The position numbers were made by a program, and so were the translations under genes. Below, piece by piece: positions 48,008 through 60,002 of a stretch of DNA of 64,000 nt; the first letter of the stretch is position 1, and each line of letters begins with the position of its first letter. Under the pieces are notes generated by a model. That model ran no database searches. It was not told the origin of the DNA and saw nothing but the letters and a program-made list of their open reading frames with translations. Origin of the DNA: Corallium rubrum (lineage: Eukaryota; Cnidaria; Anthozoa; Scleralcyonacea; Coralliidae); assembly GCA_964035015.1 (NCBI GenBank), contig OZ035997.1, positions 65,537,904-65,601,903 on the forward strand, in the 5' to 3' direction.

Positions 48008-49815
48008 TTATTATATGGCAAAAGCAAAGACAGAAATTTAAATTGCTTCTTAAATTATATTTAATAAAAACAGAACTTGTTTACAAAAATTCAACATTTT
48101 CAATAAAGCCGGTAAATGGTTAATTAATTTAAGAACAGCGAAGGAAGCCAGCTAAAAAATTGTTCTCTGAAATGTTATTGGCTACCAAAAAAAAAGAACA
48201 AAATGTTCAAAAATGCTTTTAATTTATTTGTCTTCGCTGTCGGATTCAATAAACAGCCGGCGCCGCTTGCGGATGCATTCAGTTTTCGAAGGCGTTTGAG
48301 TAACTGGGCCGCTCATAACCTGGATATTGAAAGAGCAGTTTTCAAACGTAGCCCCATGGAAAATACCAGCTTCTTCTACATTTTTTGTGATGCTTTGGTT
48401 TGGTTTGTGTTGGATATCTACGACCGAACTCATGGTGGAACTTGAGCTGACAGTTGATGGCTCGGTGTTTTCCGTGCGACTTAGTGCAAATGACATCTTT
48501 CGCTGGTGTTGGGTTGACGCTGATTTGTACGCATCGAGACTTTTCAGGTTGTGATGACCACTTAACTGAGCAACAAAGTTGACAGGTACATCTGAATCTA
48601 GAAGCCTTGAGATACAGGTTTTGCGAACGGAATGATTGGTAACTCGTCCAGGCAGACCAGCGTTTTGAGCTGCTTTCGAGAGCAGCTTGCCGATTTCATT
48701 CTTTCCCAATGGGGATCTCTTGTACCAAATGTGATCGTTTGGATTTCGCTGGTGTTTGATGGCCAAGTAGAAAGGAGATTCAGGCTGATTCATTAGCAAA
48801 GGACGGTGGCTTTTGAACATTTTATAATACATCACCGGGCAGCGTTCATTGCCAGTTGCTTGGGCAGTGGGATAAAACGCACGACGTCCAGAAGACTTGT
48901 CTTGGCCATGGCGAGTTTTGGATCCTCTTTCTGTTTTCCAAACAAGGATTTCGTTGCCAGTTTCAGGGTCGTTTTCCAACGAAACGTCACCCCACAGAAG
49001 ACGTCGAGACTCATCTCTGGCTCTGAACCCGAAATGCAAAGCCAACAACCACCAAACAGTGCGCTGTAAAGCAACGGGATTTTGAGAACCAAACTCTCCT
49101 TCGGCAAAAAGCTTGTCTTCCTCGACCTCGCTCAATACTCGAGTGGCTTTCGGACGGTTCCCTTTTCCGTGGTCGACGACCAGCTTCTTTTTCTTCGACT
49201 TTAGGACTTCTCGGGACAATTTAAATTCATCCCCCTTCAGCACGTTTGCCGTAGATCCCTTGCTGTTGAGATACCGTTGGATACTTCGTTGAAAAGAAGT
49301 CAAAGTTGAGGGTTCGTAGACTTCGCCATTTTTTTTCGTTACATCTTTGAAGAATGAGCAAAGGAGAAGGTTCAACTGTTCAAAAGGTATATCTTCAACT
49401 TTTCTCATCTCGTTTTTTTGTTCACAAAAGTTATACCAAGTTTGTAAATCGTACTTTGTCTTCTGTTTTGTACTTTTTGGCTGTTGGTCGGCGATAAAAT
49501 TGCTGAATTCATTCATGTTTGTGTTGACGTCGCGGATTTCTTCAGTGTTTGTTTCGTTTAAACTTCCCAAAACATCTTCTTCTGGATAATAAAAAGCATT
49601 TGGGTCCTCCTCACTCTCAGACATTTCAAACTTAAAGCCGTTTCGCAAGACAGAATTTTTTTAAAAAGATATAAAAAAACTTGTCAAAGATTTAAAATCC
49701 AAAATTTCCCGCCAAACCTGAGCGGTCCGTACTGTTGGTTTCCGACCGCTAAGGAACCAATCAAAATGCTCTATTTTGGTAGATGGACCGCTCAGAAACA
49801 CTTGCCATATAATAA
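48008..49815 (-). mobile_element. Crypton-like element with 14-bp inverted ends
   Basis: 1,808 bp bounded by TTATTATATGGCAA and its exact reverse complement (49802-49815), enclosing one intact tyrosine recombinase. It sits antisense in TMEM184C intron 1. TATGG-type ends are, as I recall, described for Cryptons, but Cryptons are usually said to lack TIRs, so the inverted ends are notable. Near the right end TGAGCGGTCC is itself inverted (49717-49796). A 19-bp direct repeat starts right after the element (49816-49834) and recurs at 50313-50331. Confidence 0.75.
48224..49648 (-). CDS. Tyrosine recombinase (Crypton / DUF3504-like)
   Basis: 474 codons, no stop or frameshift. N-terminal acidic region (1-60), SAM-like/core-binding part (about 60-155: TWYNFCEQKN, SIQRYLNSKG), basic KSKKKK at 150-155, then the catalytic domain 170-385: GFRARDESRRLLWGDV supplies box I Arg (209 or 211), NHSVRKTC gives H339-x-x-R342, SGHHNLKSLDAY gives H365 and the nucleophile Y374 at the normal nine-residue spacing. 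Such enzymes cut and rejoin DNA through a phosphotyrosine. The C-terminus has a Ser-rich linker and KRRR (461-464), a likely nuclear signal. The fold matches Crypton recombinases and the related domain of vertebrate ZMYM2/QRICH1/KIAA1958 proteins. I chose ATG 49648; Met9 is an alternative. Confidence 0.9.
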   Translation of the reverse strand: MRNGFKFEMSESEEDPNAFYYPEEDVLGSLNETNTEEIRDVNTNMNEFSNFIADQQPKSTKQKTKYDLQTWYNFCEQKNEMRKVEDIPFEQLNLLLCSFFKDVTKKNGEVYEPSTLTSFQRSIQRYLNSKGSTANVLKGDEFKLSREVLKSKKKKLVVDHGKGNRPKATRVLSEVEEDKLFAEGEFGSQNPVALQRTVWWLLALHFGFRARDESRRLLWGDVSLENDPETGNEILVWKTERGSKTRHGQDKSSGRRAFYPTAQATGNERCPVMYYKMFKSHRPLLMNQPESPFYLAIKHQRNPNDHIWYKRSPLGKNEIGKLLSKAAQNAGLPGRVTNHSVRKTCISRLLDSDVPVNFVAQLSGHHNLKSLDAYKSASTQHQRKMSFALSRTENTEPSTVSSSSTMSSVVDIQHKPNQSITKNVEEAGIFHGATFENCSFNIQVMSGPVTQTPSKTECIRKRRRLFIESDSEDK

Positions 49816-50489
49816 TAAGAGATTATTAACCAAGAGATAATATTATACTGTACCTACAATATTGTATATTATATTATACTAGAAGTTTTTATCAAAAGTG
49901 AAGTGCTGCGAGTTGTTACCATTTTACTATTTAGTAGTAAAATACTTGTTATCATCCGAAGCATTTTCAGTTATTAAAAGAGCTTAAGCTGTCTGCCCCT
50001 CGAAATGTCGCTAAGCCTTTTGTGGCCTTGATATATACTTCCAGCAACAAATAGAGTTGTGTTTGATATAATAGTATAGTAGAAAAATACACTTACTTCT
50101 CTTTAATAAATCAATATATTCCAGCACCAAACAATGCCAACTTGCCAAGAAAAGTCCTTGCACAATTTAATGCCTGCCGCTGATCGGTAGACATTGCGTA
50201 TACTGAAGATCATCGCCCACGAAATCCTAAGAATCGAGTTTGTGAATGCATATCCACTTGCCCCAGACCTCGTCAAGATTAGTGAGCTGCTCGCCTTACG
50301 GCTCACAGCAATTAAGAGATTATTAACCAAGGATGAGGTCTGTACAAGAAATTATTAGACCAAGGTCTTGACAGTATGGGCCAAGCCACATGTGAGGTTT
50401 GTACAAAAAGGATCAAGGTCTGATATTTTTGCATACACACTGAGTAAATGAGGTTAAGAAATCATTTATTATATTGGCACTTCAAGTTT

Positions 50490-50494
<5 letters not shown>

Positions 50495-50545
<51 letters not shown>
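50495..50545. repeat. (TA)n microsatellite
   Basis: About 50 bp of TA. Confidence 0.97.
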
Positions 50546-50549
<4 letters not shown>

Positions 50550-52390
50550 CCTCAACTGTAAATTGTCCAGTCAGAAAGCTTGATTTGTACCATGTGACCA
50601 GTCAATCAGATCGAATTACCCTCAAAAGTAATATTCCCCGCTGCAGTGGGGAATATGCTTCGTGTACCACACATGAATGCCACAAACGCATGATTCAATG
50701 AAGCTGTCAACAATGGTGGAGTTTGGTGAGACAAGAAAACGTTTCGCCTGAACATTCAGATGTTGACAAGCAGATTGTTAGGTTACAAGAAAATAAGGAT
50801 TCAGGGAATACAAAGAAAGCAACAAACATTATGCATCCAGAAGCCTTGAGGGACAACAGAATGGAAACAGACAATGAAAAGCGGACAAAAGTTAAACTAA
50901 GCGAACTTTATTAACATTATTTCAGCTTTTTTTGGAAAACTGAAACTAAATAGTTACTATACATGTTGTGGTTTATACAATTATAAACCAGTGGCAACGT
51001 GGCTCTGAAATAGGGACTGGGAAATGACATTCTATAGGGCCCACTTTCAGGGTTCATCCTATGAAAAATTTAGAAATGACCATTTTCAAATTTGTTAAAT
51101 TGGGTCCAGTGTCATGCATATTTAGGTGTCTTGAAATTTGAGTGTCTGAAATGGCATTTCCTGTGTTCTAACAACACTTTTGAGCAAAATTTTAAAAGTG
51201 TAAAAACAAAGAAACAATGACACAGTGTTTATAATATAACATGTTTTGTGGGTTATTTTATAAAGGAAATAGAAAACATTTTTCCATGTTCCTATAGAGT
51301 TATAGAAACACTTGACGTGGAAGTTTGGAAGAACTCAGAATAGTTTGGACTAGACACTTGCCCTGTGGGCTCATGTTCCCACTGTAAATTCTTGTTCTTT
51401 CATGCAAACTTCCCCTCATGTTTGACTATAACTCATGTTATTAGTAACTACCAATTGCGTTCAAGCGTTTAGCAAATAACTAGTTGTTTTGAAACAAACG
51501 TTCTCCAATGACAACTATACATTTGACAGATCAAATCAATAATGAATTTTGGGTGTAACATTCCATTGTCAATGCTGAGTTGTTATGATCATTCTTTACA
51601 TATGGCAGCATTTGTTTGGTATAACTTGTTTAATATAACGCGCAACTGGGGGGGAGGGATAGTTGGGGGGGTTGCAACCCCTGCCCTTTTTAACGCCTGC
51701 CTTTTTTGTGAGCCTCTAATACTAGGTTAGACATTAGATAAACAGATAAATAATCCTCTGTTGTAGTACGCAATACAATTCTCCGTAAATCTGGCGAGAC
51801 TCAGAGGCTTCTAGCAGTGGGCCCGGGCATCAGCTAGGCTGAATATAATTATGATAAATTTTAAATAATGCGAGACCAAAATAAAAATGTCCGCAACTGA
51901 AAATACGAGAAAAGTGTCCTCAAAATGCAGGAAATGCCGTTTCAGAGACCCAAAATGCAAAAATATTCCGGACCCCCTAGAATCTCTGCTTCCCACAGCA
52001 CTGGCTTCTAGTCCCAAATTGTTTAGAATACTGAACGACTTTGCCCTTTTTTTGCATTCAATCCCTGCCCTCGAAATTTTCTAGTTGCACCCCTGAACTT
52101 GTCTTTAGCTTAATTGTGAGAATTGGAATGATCAGCGAACGCAGATCGTCTGATAAGGGTAGTTCACTTCGATATGACTTGCTGAACACATTTATTTTGT
52201 ATTCCATGTCTGCCGTGGCCTGTGAGAAAATATCTGCAACAACGTTGAAACGTGAAACAGAAGCAATAACAATGAAAAGTTACACCCCCTATTCGTTATT
52301 GATTTGATCTGTCAAACGTATAGTTGTCATTGGACAGTGGGTTTTTTTCAAAACTCAAACACAAATGGTATAAGAAATGTTTTAATTAAG
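50550..52390. other. TMEM184C intron 1, no gene recognised
   Basis: Contains a half copy of the GTTATTT hairpin MITE (51253-51340) and G/C-rich runs at 51650-51690. Short open frames show no family motifs. Confidence 0.5.
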
Positions 52391-52399
52391 TAATAGGTA

Positions 52400-52488
52400 C
52401 AGCATGAGCAGCCGAGCTGTATCTGATTTACAAGCAAGCGAGCGAGCCATAGTAAATCAGATACATGCAGCTCGGCTGCTCATGCTGG
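52400..52488. repeat. Hairpin CAGCATGAGCAGCCGAGCTG
   Basis: Arms about 35 bp around AGCAAGCGAGCGAGCC; GTATCYGATTTAC is repeated again at 52604-52620. Confidence 0.85.
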
Positions 52489-53408
52489 ATCTTTCTTAAA
52501 ATACAAAATGCATCTAAGTAATCAAGTTCACCAACTATTTGGGGGATACGGTCTGTTTTAGCCGAGGAAATCCAACCTAAAGTTTATGTAAATCAGGACG
52601 ATGCTGTATCCGATTTACAACCACTGCTACGGTATTGATTTCTTTTGTGTTTTCGTCATGAATTATTAATGAGTATTTGAATAAAGTTTCTTAAGTTTAA
52701 TTTTCTATTTCTTTTCTGGAACCAAGTGATGTATGCTGACACTTAATTTCCATAATTAATTATTAACAATTGATCAACGTTTTTACGTTTAAATATTTAT
52801 GAACTTTTCATGTGTAAATAAATAAATAAATGTGACATATATATGTACTGTGTGTACATACCACATTTGTAACTAATTTATAATATATGGACCACATTGC
52901 TAACATCAAAAAATTTCAACCTCTATTTTAGCTGGAAACTTCTTGCTAATACGTAAAAACAACTAATTGGCTTTAGAAACGAAAACAGACTCTGATGAAA
53001 ATTTATCTTGTCGAACTCAACATTTGCTGTAGCAAAACAAGACAAGAATATACCAGAATTCCTGAAATGCCACTTGAGGGACTCAAATTTCAAAAGTTTC
53101 CTGGGTGAAGATGCCCCCGCCCTCAAATAAGTTGGCATTGCTCCCCCAAACAAGTTAACATTGACCACCACCCTGTGTGTTTGTTCGTACGTTCGTTTGT
53201 TGGCTTGGAATCAATAACAAGCGACATTTTTAACGCGACTTTTTCGACGCAAAACAGGGAACGGCTATTTAGCTGCTTGTGTCTGGTTACAATAAGTCAC
53301 TAGTTTGTACAGGATTTTTGGCTTGAAGTTACTAAAGTTTTTTTTTGTGCAGTCTATTTCGTACAAAAACTGGTTTGACACGCAGCTCAAGTTTGTCTGA
53401 GTATTGAT

Positions 53409-54054
53409 CACTGATCTCTAAATAAACTGGATAGGCCATTCCCTGTGACCAGCAGTCAAACATTTCGTGCCAGTCGCCGCATTACGGCCTTAGAACTTGT
53501 TCCCAATCCTAAAGTTGACTGCCATAAGCAATCTTTATGTCAGCACGGTCAGATTATCCGGGGTAGGAATATTAACTACTCTTTGCCAGTTTGCCGGGAG
53601 AGTCGGAAAAGCCGTAAAGCAAACAACAGATGGCAGTTCGTTTAGTTTTCACTGTTTAACAACAAATACAGTCAAAAGATGGCAAGTACACAACACGAGA
53701 TATTGTTAAGGCATTAAAATTACTATAAAAGGTGCAATTTAAGACTTGGAATTGAATTCTTCATAGTCTGTTTTTCAGTTTATATTATCGTGAAGTTTCT
53801 TCGTTGTCGGAATTTAAAGGTTTTACAGCTCAGTAATAAAAACAAATGCAAGAAAATAACGTCTTAAACCTTACTGACTACTTCTTGTGTCCTTACATTC
53901 GTTTAAATTTTCTTAAAAGAACTCTTTTTGTCTGTTATCAATCTACGAAAGCTATGAACTTTAGCGGCAGCCATCCTGGGTAGTGGTCATGTCATCATAC
54001 AACTGGCACGCGAAATTCGACCCCATGGCCCATCCAGTTTTATTGAAATCAGTG
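53409..54054 (+). mobile_element. MITE S copy 3, complete, 8-bp target duplication GTATTGAY
   Basis: 646 bp; ends CACTGATCTCTAAATAAACT and mirror CACTGATTTCAATAAAACTG. Flanks GTATTGAT (53401-53408) and GTATTGAC (54055-54062), 7 of 8. This is a complete empty-site reference for the transposon in copy 2. Confidence 0.88.
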
Positions 54055-54109
54055 GTATTGACGCGTTATGACAGCTTGTACAACAAAAACAGCTAGAAAA
54101 CTTTAAAGA

Positions 54110-54837
54110 CCTGGCCAAACGCTTTCAACATCGCATTTAACATCATTCAACATTGTTGAACGATGTTGAATGTTGTTGAAAGCACGAGTGGCCAAATGAA
54201 TTCAACATCGTTCAACATTCATGAATGACAATTAATTGAGCGCGGGCTACCACAAAAGCTGGAATCGACAATATCCCGCATGGCGCATGTCTCTGTTCAA
54301 CAAAGTTGAATGAAATGTGGCCAAATGCGTTCCACACCTTTCAACATTTTGAGAACAATAGAAATGCTGAACGCGTGTTGAACGAAAATTTGAACGTGTT
54401 CAAATTTCGTTAAACATCATTCAACACCATTCAACAACGTTCTCAAACTCATTAATAATTCATGAGATAATCAATCAATCAGAAGCGCTGAATTGCACCA
54501 GGGAAGTACTTGGCAGAGGACTTGAAATATTACTTCACACAATCGGTTATTCATCCATACACTAATTACTAATGCACTAATTCATTTTGGGAATACACTA
54601 AGTGATTTTGAGAAGTCATGTAAAGGCCTCCAATTCGGACTAGACCGGGTGTTCAAGTACTCGGAATTTGTTCCAGTCCTCGGCTTCGCCTCGGACTGGA
54701 ACGAATTCCTCGTACTTGAAAACCCGGTCTAGTCCTCATTGTCGGCCTTTACATATTACTTCAACATCATTCAACAGGGGTGGCCAGACGCTTTCAACAG
54801 ATGATGTTGAATGAAATGTTGAAAGCGTTTGGCCAGG
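54110..54837. mobile_element. TIR element CCTGGCCAAACGCTTTCAAC rich in TTCAACA words
   Basis: Inverted ends of about 40 bp. The interior repeats TTCAACATYRTTCAACA in both directions, about 20 times. A second hairpin (54618-54754) is nested inside. Confidence 0.85.
54618..54754. repeat. Nested hairpin MITE ATGTAAAGGCC
   Basis: Arms about 60 bp with GGACTAGACCGGGT, TCAAGTAC and CCAGTCCGAGGC-type core. Confidence 0.85.
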
Positions 54838-55357
54838 CCGTAACACTTTGAAGCCTGACAATGAGTCTTTAGTATTTTATTCTGGCTAACGCCAGACGAT
54901 TTTATTCAGCACATGGAGAGGTCCAGGCCTCAAAGTGTTAAGCGTAGTTCTCATTTGTCGTAAGAATCGTAAGAATCGGGGATTTTTCCTGTCCCCGATC
55001 GTCCCAGACGAGTGGTCTTCATGGGCTTAGCCATAGGCCCGTCCACCCGTCTTTTGGACGGGAATTTTTGAAAGTGGACGGGCAAAAATTTAATAAAACA
55101 AAACTCCAGTATTTCGTCTTTAGTTCTTTAATACAACCGTACAAGCTTTAGTTTTGCTATGACATTCAACGGTCATTGAACATGCCTTGACCACAAGATA
55201 CAAGTTCCTATGTTTTGCGAAATATTTAATATTTTAGGACTAAATTTGGCGATTATTTTAATCTGCAGAGGGCGGACGTCAACCGTATCCCTATCAACAT
55301 GACAACATCACGTATTAGCATAATTGCATTCTACAACCGCTGACACAAATGCACGTG

Positions 55358-56057
55358 CAGGGGCGCCGGAGCCACGGGGGCAGCGGGGGCAGCTGCCCCC
55401 CTTGCCCTCACGGTGCGGGGGCAGCACGGGGGCAACAATTGCCCTTTTCCGTACGAGGAATGTTTTCTACAGAAAGTACCATTCGTATTATTGTATTAGA
55501 TTACTGTTGTATTAACATGGAAAATGTCTTACAAGCTAGTTTATTGCTTCAGACTGCGGGGAGGCAGCAAACTAATTTTGCCTTGGGTTACTTCTGTCTT
55601 AATTCTGCTCATGCAGGCCTTTTTAACTTGGTGGGTGTTTTGTGTTTTCGTTAAGGATGTCATGTTTTACCTTGGCTGACATTCGATTAACATCATTAAC
55701 CAGTCATTACAAGGTTTCAGATTCGAACCCTGTGTGGGGCTCAAATCTTTTTTTGAATAACTGAGCTTGACAAACGTCCACCGAACGTCTGTTCATGCAT
55801 GCATGTTATGTATAATACAACTTATGATGTCATGTTTTCTTAAATGTAAATAGGAATGTAGCATCAATATGTACAATTCAGTCGTTGAATTTACTTTTTC
55901 AATACATTGCAATTTATTATATAATGGCTTTTGGTTATTTTATGCTATACAGCAAAATTCGTGAATATTAATTACCACATGCAAAAATTAATGCTGAGAA
56001 AAAGTGCCCTTTTTATATGGCTGCCCCCGCCGCCTTAACTAGCTTCCGGCGCCCCTG
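55358..56057. mobile_element. hAT-type non-autonomous element, 8-bp target duplication TGCACGTG
   Basis: 700 bp; ends CAGGGGCGCCGGA and exact mirror; flanks TGCACGTG at 55350-55357 and 56058-56065. CAGGG termini plus an 8-bp duplication are typical of hAT. Its subterminal regions are GC-rich (GGGGGCAGC), the interior AT-rich. No transposase frame. Confidence 0.93.
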
Positions 56058-56864
56058 TGCACGTGTTTTCTGAAATTATACGAAAACAATTGGCCACTTC
56101 AGTCTCGGACCGGTGATTATCGTTATATTTAGCTCTAGATCAGCGAATACTCACCGATAATCACCTCGACTTTGGTCATCGGTGACTAATTGTTAAATAT
56201 AGACAAAGAAAACGATAGATTTTGTTGCTGTTTGGTCTCCAATTTAGAGTACTTTTGTTTTCCAGAAAGCTCAGAATCACTTTTTCAGAAGACCTGATTT
56301 CAAAAATTTTCGGGGGGGGGGGGGGGCATGCCCCCAGACCCCCCGAGTAGTGTACGAACTTTTGGACGGGTAGATTACTAATCCTGGCTAAGGCACTGGT
56401 GGTCTTCCGTGCTCATACATGTCGTAACTAGTTGTAAGAATCCCCGATCGTCGGCACGATCGGAAATCGCATAGAAAATCTGCCACTTTCATGGGGCAGT
56501 TCGCAGTCGACGTGGTGCTGGCTCAAGTGAGTTCTGAGGACATTTGAAAGTGTTGAATTTGAGAAGGGTATTTGGGCTCGTACATCGCGAAAATTCCACG
56601 AGTTGTCAACAAACCGTATTCTATGGCAAGCCCAACCTTCGTGCTATGCGCTCGTGGAAGAATTATGAGCGAGCGACGATTTTGAGCGGAGATGTTTGAC
56701 TTTGAGCTCGGGGTGTCCTCGCTCCTGGCGGCCGTGTATTGATGACGTTTACACGCAAGATATTCGTTCTACGCATGTGCAGCTAAAACAGGTCAGCCTG
56801 CATTAGGTCCCCGTCGACAGCCGCAATTTCCGATCGTGGCGACCGTCTGGGATGCATTTTCCAA

Positions 56865-57045
56865 AGCCTGGTTCTCATATGTCGCCGATCGTCGCCGACT
56901 CATGATTTGGATGCATGTTAAGTAAAAGAATAAAAGCACTGCTTTCTGCATTGTTCTTTATTACTTAACATGCTGCTGTACTTCCGTTTTAACATGCATC
57001 TAAATCACAAATCGCCGACGATCGGCGACAAATGAGAACCAGGCT
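56865..57045. mobile_element. Hairpin MITE AGCCTGGTTCTCATWTGTCG
   Basis: Arms of about 60 bp including CGCCGATCGTCG. Related TTCTCATTTGTCG/TGTCGTAASAATC blocks stand at 54950-55015, 56415-56465 and 57120-57190. Confidence 0.83.
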
Positions 57046-57248
57046 CAAATAGAAATGATTCCGATTCTTGCGATGCTTACGATCAGATCGGCGACTGTCT
57101 GGGACGTTACTTAACCATGTTCACACTTGTCGTAACAATCCCAGATGATTGGGGACAGGAGAAATCCCCGATTCTTACGACAAGTGAGGGAGGGGAAGAA
57201 CCAGGCTTCAATCAATGCTCATTGCTTCTTTTGTCCCTATTATTTTAG

Positions 57249-57285
57249 GATTCTTTGGATGGTTCCGATATATTCAATTTCCAGT
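57249..57285 (+). CDS. TMEM184C: TMEM184C-like exon 2
   Basis: 37 bp: one base completing Arg85 (AG|G) and the codons ILWMVPIYSISS. The family sequence continues RILWMVPIYS directly after the exon-1 end, and the phase fits. The acceptor is TTTTAG and the donor is GTAAGT. Intron 1 is therefore 9.7 kb and holds the recombinase element and several MITEs. The next exon (family continuation W.AL.., then the YVIYNF region) was not found up to 64000. Confidence 0.85.
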
Positions 57286-57419
57286 GTAAGTAACATGCAC
57301 GCATGTGTTTACTGTATATACCGTAGTTCCAGAGACTCGGGGTTTGAGGCTAGAGGAATCGTGTCAGTTTATTACTGTTTGCGAACATCTTTTTCAGAAA
57401 AAAAGTTCTATTGGTTAAT

Positions 57420-57610
57420 TAACCCTTTATCGCCCAGTAGGCAGTAGCCACTCCATTGACGAGTAAAATCGTCTGGCGTTAGCCAGTGTAAAATACTAAA
57501 GAAATCGTTTAACTCTTTATCGCCCAGTAGCCACTCCATTGACGAGTAAAACCTTTTGGCGTTAGCCATAGTAAAATACTAAAGACATCGTTGGGCGATA
57601 AAGGGTTCAT
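57420..57610. repeat. Two units with the GTCTGGCGTTAGCCAG core inside an AACCCTTTATCGCC hairpin
   Basis: Ends AACCCTTTATCGCCCA and mirror TGGGCGATAAAGGGTT (57592-57607); two internal copies of GCCACTCCATTGACGAGTAA. Confidence 0.8.
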
Positions 57611-57895
57611 GTGACACGTTACTTTCGGGTAGCGTTAGGCCACACAAATTTCATTTTGTGCTTTACGGGCAGAAATCCTCTTTTTTCAGGATCGGAGGAG
57701 GGATAAAAATAAAAATAAACTTGTATGCATGATTCATGAATGTTCAAATTCACCACAAAAAACCTATATATCACAAGAATAGATTTATCGAAACCAAAAC
57801 CTCAGCGATTCAGCACGTGTTTACAAATCGTACAATAGAGAGTTTAAGCTTCGCGTTCGAGAGCTCCGACAAACAGCAGAGTTGATTTTGTTAAT

Positions 57896-58121
57896 TAGGG
57901 GTGCACCGGATATAGTATCCGGCCGGATAGTGAAAAATCTCACTGTTTTTCTCTGTATTTTTGACGTTTACCCGAAGTAATATTTATTTTGCAGAAGAAT
58001 TTGAGGCAGAAATACTGATAATTCGGCCACAAAGTAGGTTACAACTCAGAAACTATGTAAAGTACTCCACCAGATAGAGGTTCCGGCCGGATAGTAAAAA
58101 GCACTATCCGGTGCACCACTA
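57896..58121. mobile_element. hAT-like MITE TAGGGGTGCACCGGATA
   Basis: 226 bp; mirror end TAGTGGTGCACCGGATA; flanks TTGTTAAT (57888-57895) and TTCTTAAT (58122-58129), 7 of 8. Confidence 0.85.
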
Positions 58122-58315
58122 TTCTTAATGTAGCTTCTACTTGCCATCGTCACATTACGTTTTGTTTTTTCTCGTCATCATGCTGATTTGCCGTTATCCC
58201 CGAGCCGGGCGTAGGGCCGAAGGCCCGGAGCCCAGTGAGGGTGCTAATCTCGACACGTGGAGTCCATTTTACACGCGTGTAGAAAAAGCGAGGGAGACGA
58301 AATCTGGGAAATAGT

Positions 58316-58394
<79 letters not shown>

Positions 58395-58400
58395 TATATA
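58316..58400. repeat. (TTTA)n microsatellite followed by (TA)n
   Basis: About 80 bp of TTTA and then TA. Confidence 0.97.
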
Positions 58401-59045
58401 TATATATATGTTTGGTACGGTGTCACGCGGTAAGAATAGTTGGACACTGGTGACTAGCGACGAAGAAAACTATTAAATCTGTCAGTATTTTGCTTTCGTT
58501 TAACGAAATGGAGCCTGTTCTACTTAATTCTGCCTTTGCAAAACATGTATATGTAGGGAAGCCATAAGCCATTTAAGTGCTTACTAAAAATAATCCCTTT
58601 TGAATCCTCCTATAAAAACAATATATTTTTTACAGCCAGATCTAAGTTTTTCTTTGATATGTTCAACTTTCATCAAATCAATTAGTCATCCTATCCATAA
58701 ATTCTATAATTATCTCGAGGATTATCATTTGTTTTAAAATCTGTTTGTTTTTATAGTGGTTGTATATCAGGAGTGCTTATTTTAAATCAGGGTGGGTGGG
58801 TGGGGGGTGTTTCAAAAAACCATTTAATAAAAGCGGGCGAGGGGTTGTTGCATTCATGTATTTCTAGTATTTTAACGTGAGAAGTCTTTTCGTGCCAGTG
58901 GTTGTTTTAACCCTTTGGTGGTCTTTCCTTGATGAGTAAAATCGTCTGATGTCAGACAGAGTAAAAAAAAAAAGTGCCAAATGTCACCGATGGGAATGAA
59001 AGGGTTAAATAAGAAATTTATATAAAATTAATCAATATAAAATTA

Positions 59046-59341
59046 ATTGTAAACCTTCTCCTTTCTGCGACTGTACGTTGGGGGATATAGAATCTATTAC
59101 GCACTACTTTTTATATTGCACTCATTATGTCGCTCAACGTAAACATCTGATAGCCTCTTCTGCGCGGTTGTTCCATGCCATGTGGTCAGCTTTTTCTGAT
59201 TCCCAAAAATTCAAATACTCCTACATGGATCAGAACTGCTTAGTTTCAAAGATAATCAAGTTCTGTTCTGTAATGTCCAGGAATTTATACGAGACACTAA
59301 GCGATTTAAAGAACTACAGTAAACGATCAAATGATCAGTAA
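59046..59341 (+). pseudogene. LINE C-terminal fragment with Cys/His knuckle
   Basis: The plus frame reads FCDC, GDIESITHYFLYCTHYVAQR and KHLIAS, the CxC...HYF..C...R pattern of LINE ORF2 C-termini. No start and no reverse transcriptase motifs; the frame ends at 59339. Confidence 0.65.
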
Positions 59342-59647
59342 GTTAGGACTATATCAGCAATTTCTGTTATTTTTCAATTATTTTACTTTCTTGTGTGTCT
59401 TTTTCTTTTTCTTTTTTTTTACAATATAATTACTCGGGCTACCTGTGGTAGCCAAGTCAAAATTTCGGCTCTGTTATTTTTTGTGTCGACAAACTTGACC
59501 CGACGGGCTTTGCGAAACCGAAATTTCACTTTCATGGTGAGTTGTCTCTTGAACGAAGCTTTTCTTGCCATTTTATCGATGTTTCGTCTTAAACAAAGAT
59601 GTCAGAGTAGTCGGACTGTCAGCGAATCAAGGTGTATTAAAAATAGG

Positions 59648-59935
59648 AAAATTCGAGTGTAGAATATATACATTTTAAGACCAAACCGGGACCAGTTGCG
59701 AAAAATGTAACTACACAGGCCTTCCGGCGGGAATTGAACCCACGACCTTGCGATTCTCGTGGTCAGAGCATTGCACTAGAATCGCAAGGTCGTGAGTTCA
59801 ATTCCTGCCGGAAGGCCTGTGTAGTTGCATTTTTCGCAATATATTTTACACTCGAATTTTCCTTCACCCAAAATCCTTAGTACACGCTAATAGTATGTAA
59901 TCGAGTGAAATGCCCAATATGAATTATAATATACC
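59648..59935. mobile_element. tRNA-SINE in head-to-head fold-back form, copy 1
   Basis: The minus half (59648-59778) and plus half (59779-59935) share CGCAAGGTCGTGRGTTCAAT, CCGGAAGGCCTGTGTAGTT and GCATTTTTCGCAA. A-box-like GTGGTCAGAGCATTGC and B-box-like GTTCAATTCC mark a tRNA-derived head. The tail has CACTCGAATTTTCCTTC and ATCGAGTGAAATGCCCAATA. Confidence 0.85.
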
Positions 59936-60002
59936 CAATTCTCTCCTGGCAATACCACCTTATTATATATACAGAACTCGCGATCAAGCTCTCGGCAACG
60001 CC

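Noticed and set aside
48832-49107. ORFs antisense to or overlapping the recombinase
   Set aside because: Shadow frames of the 474-codon recombinase.
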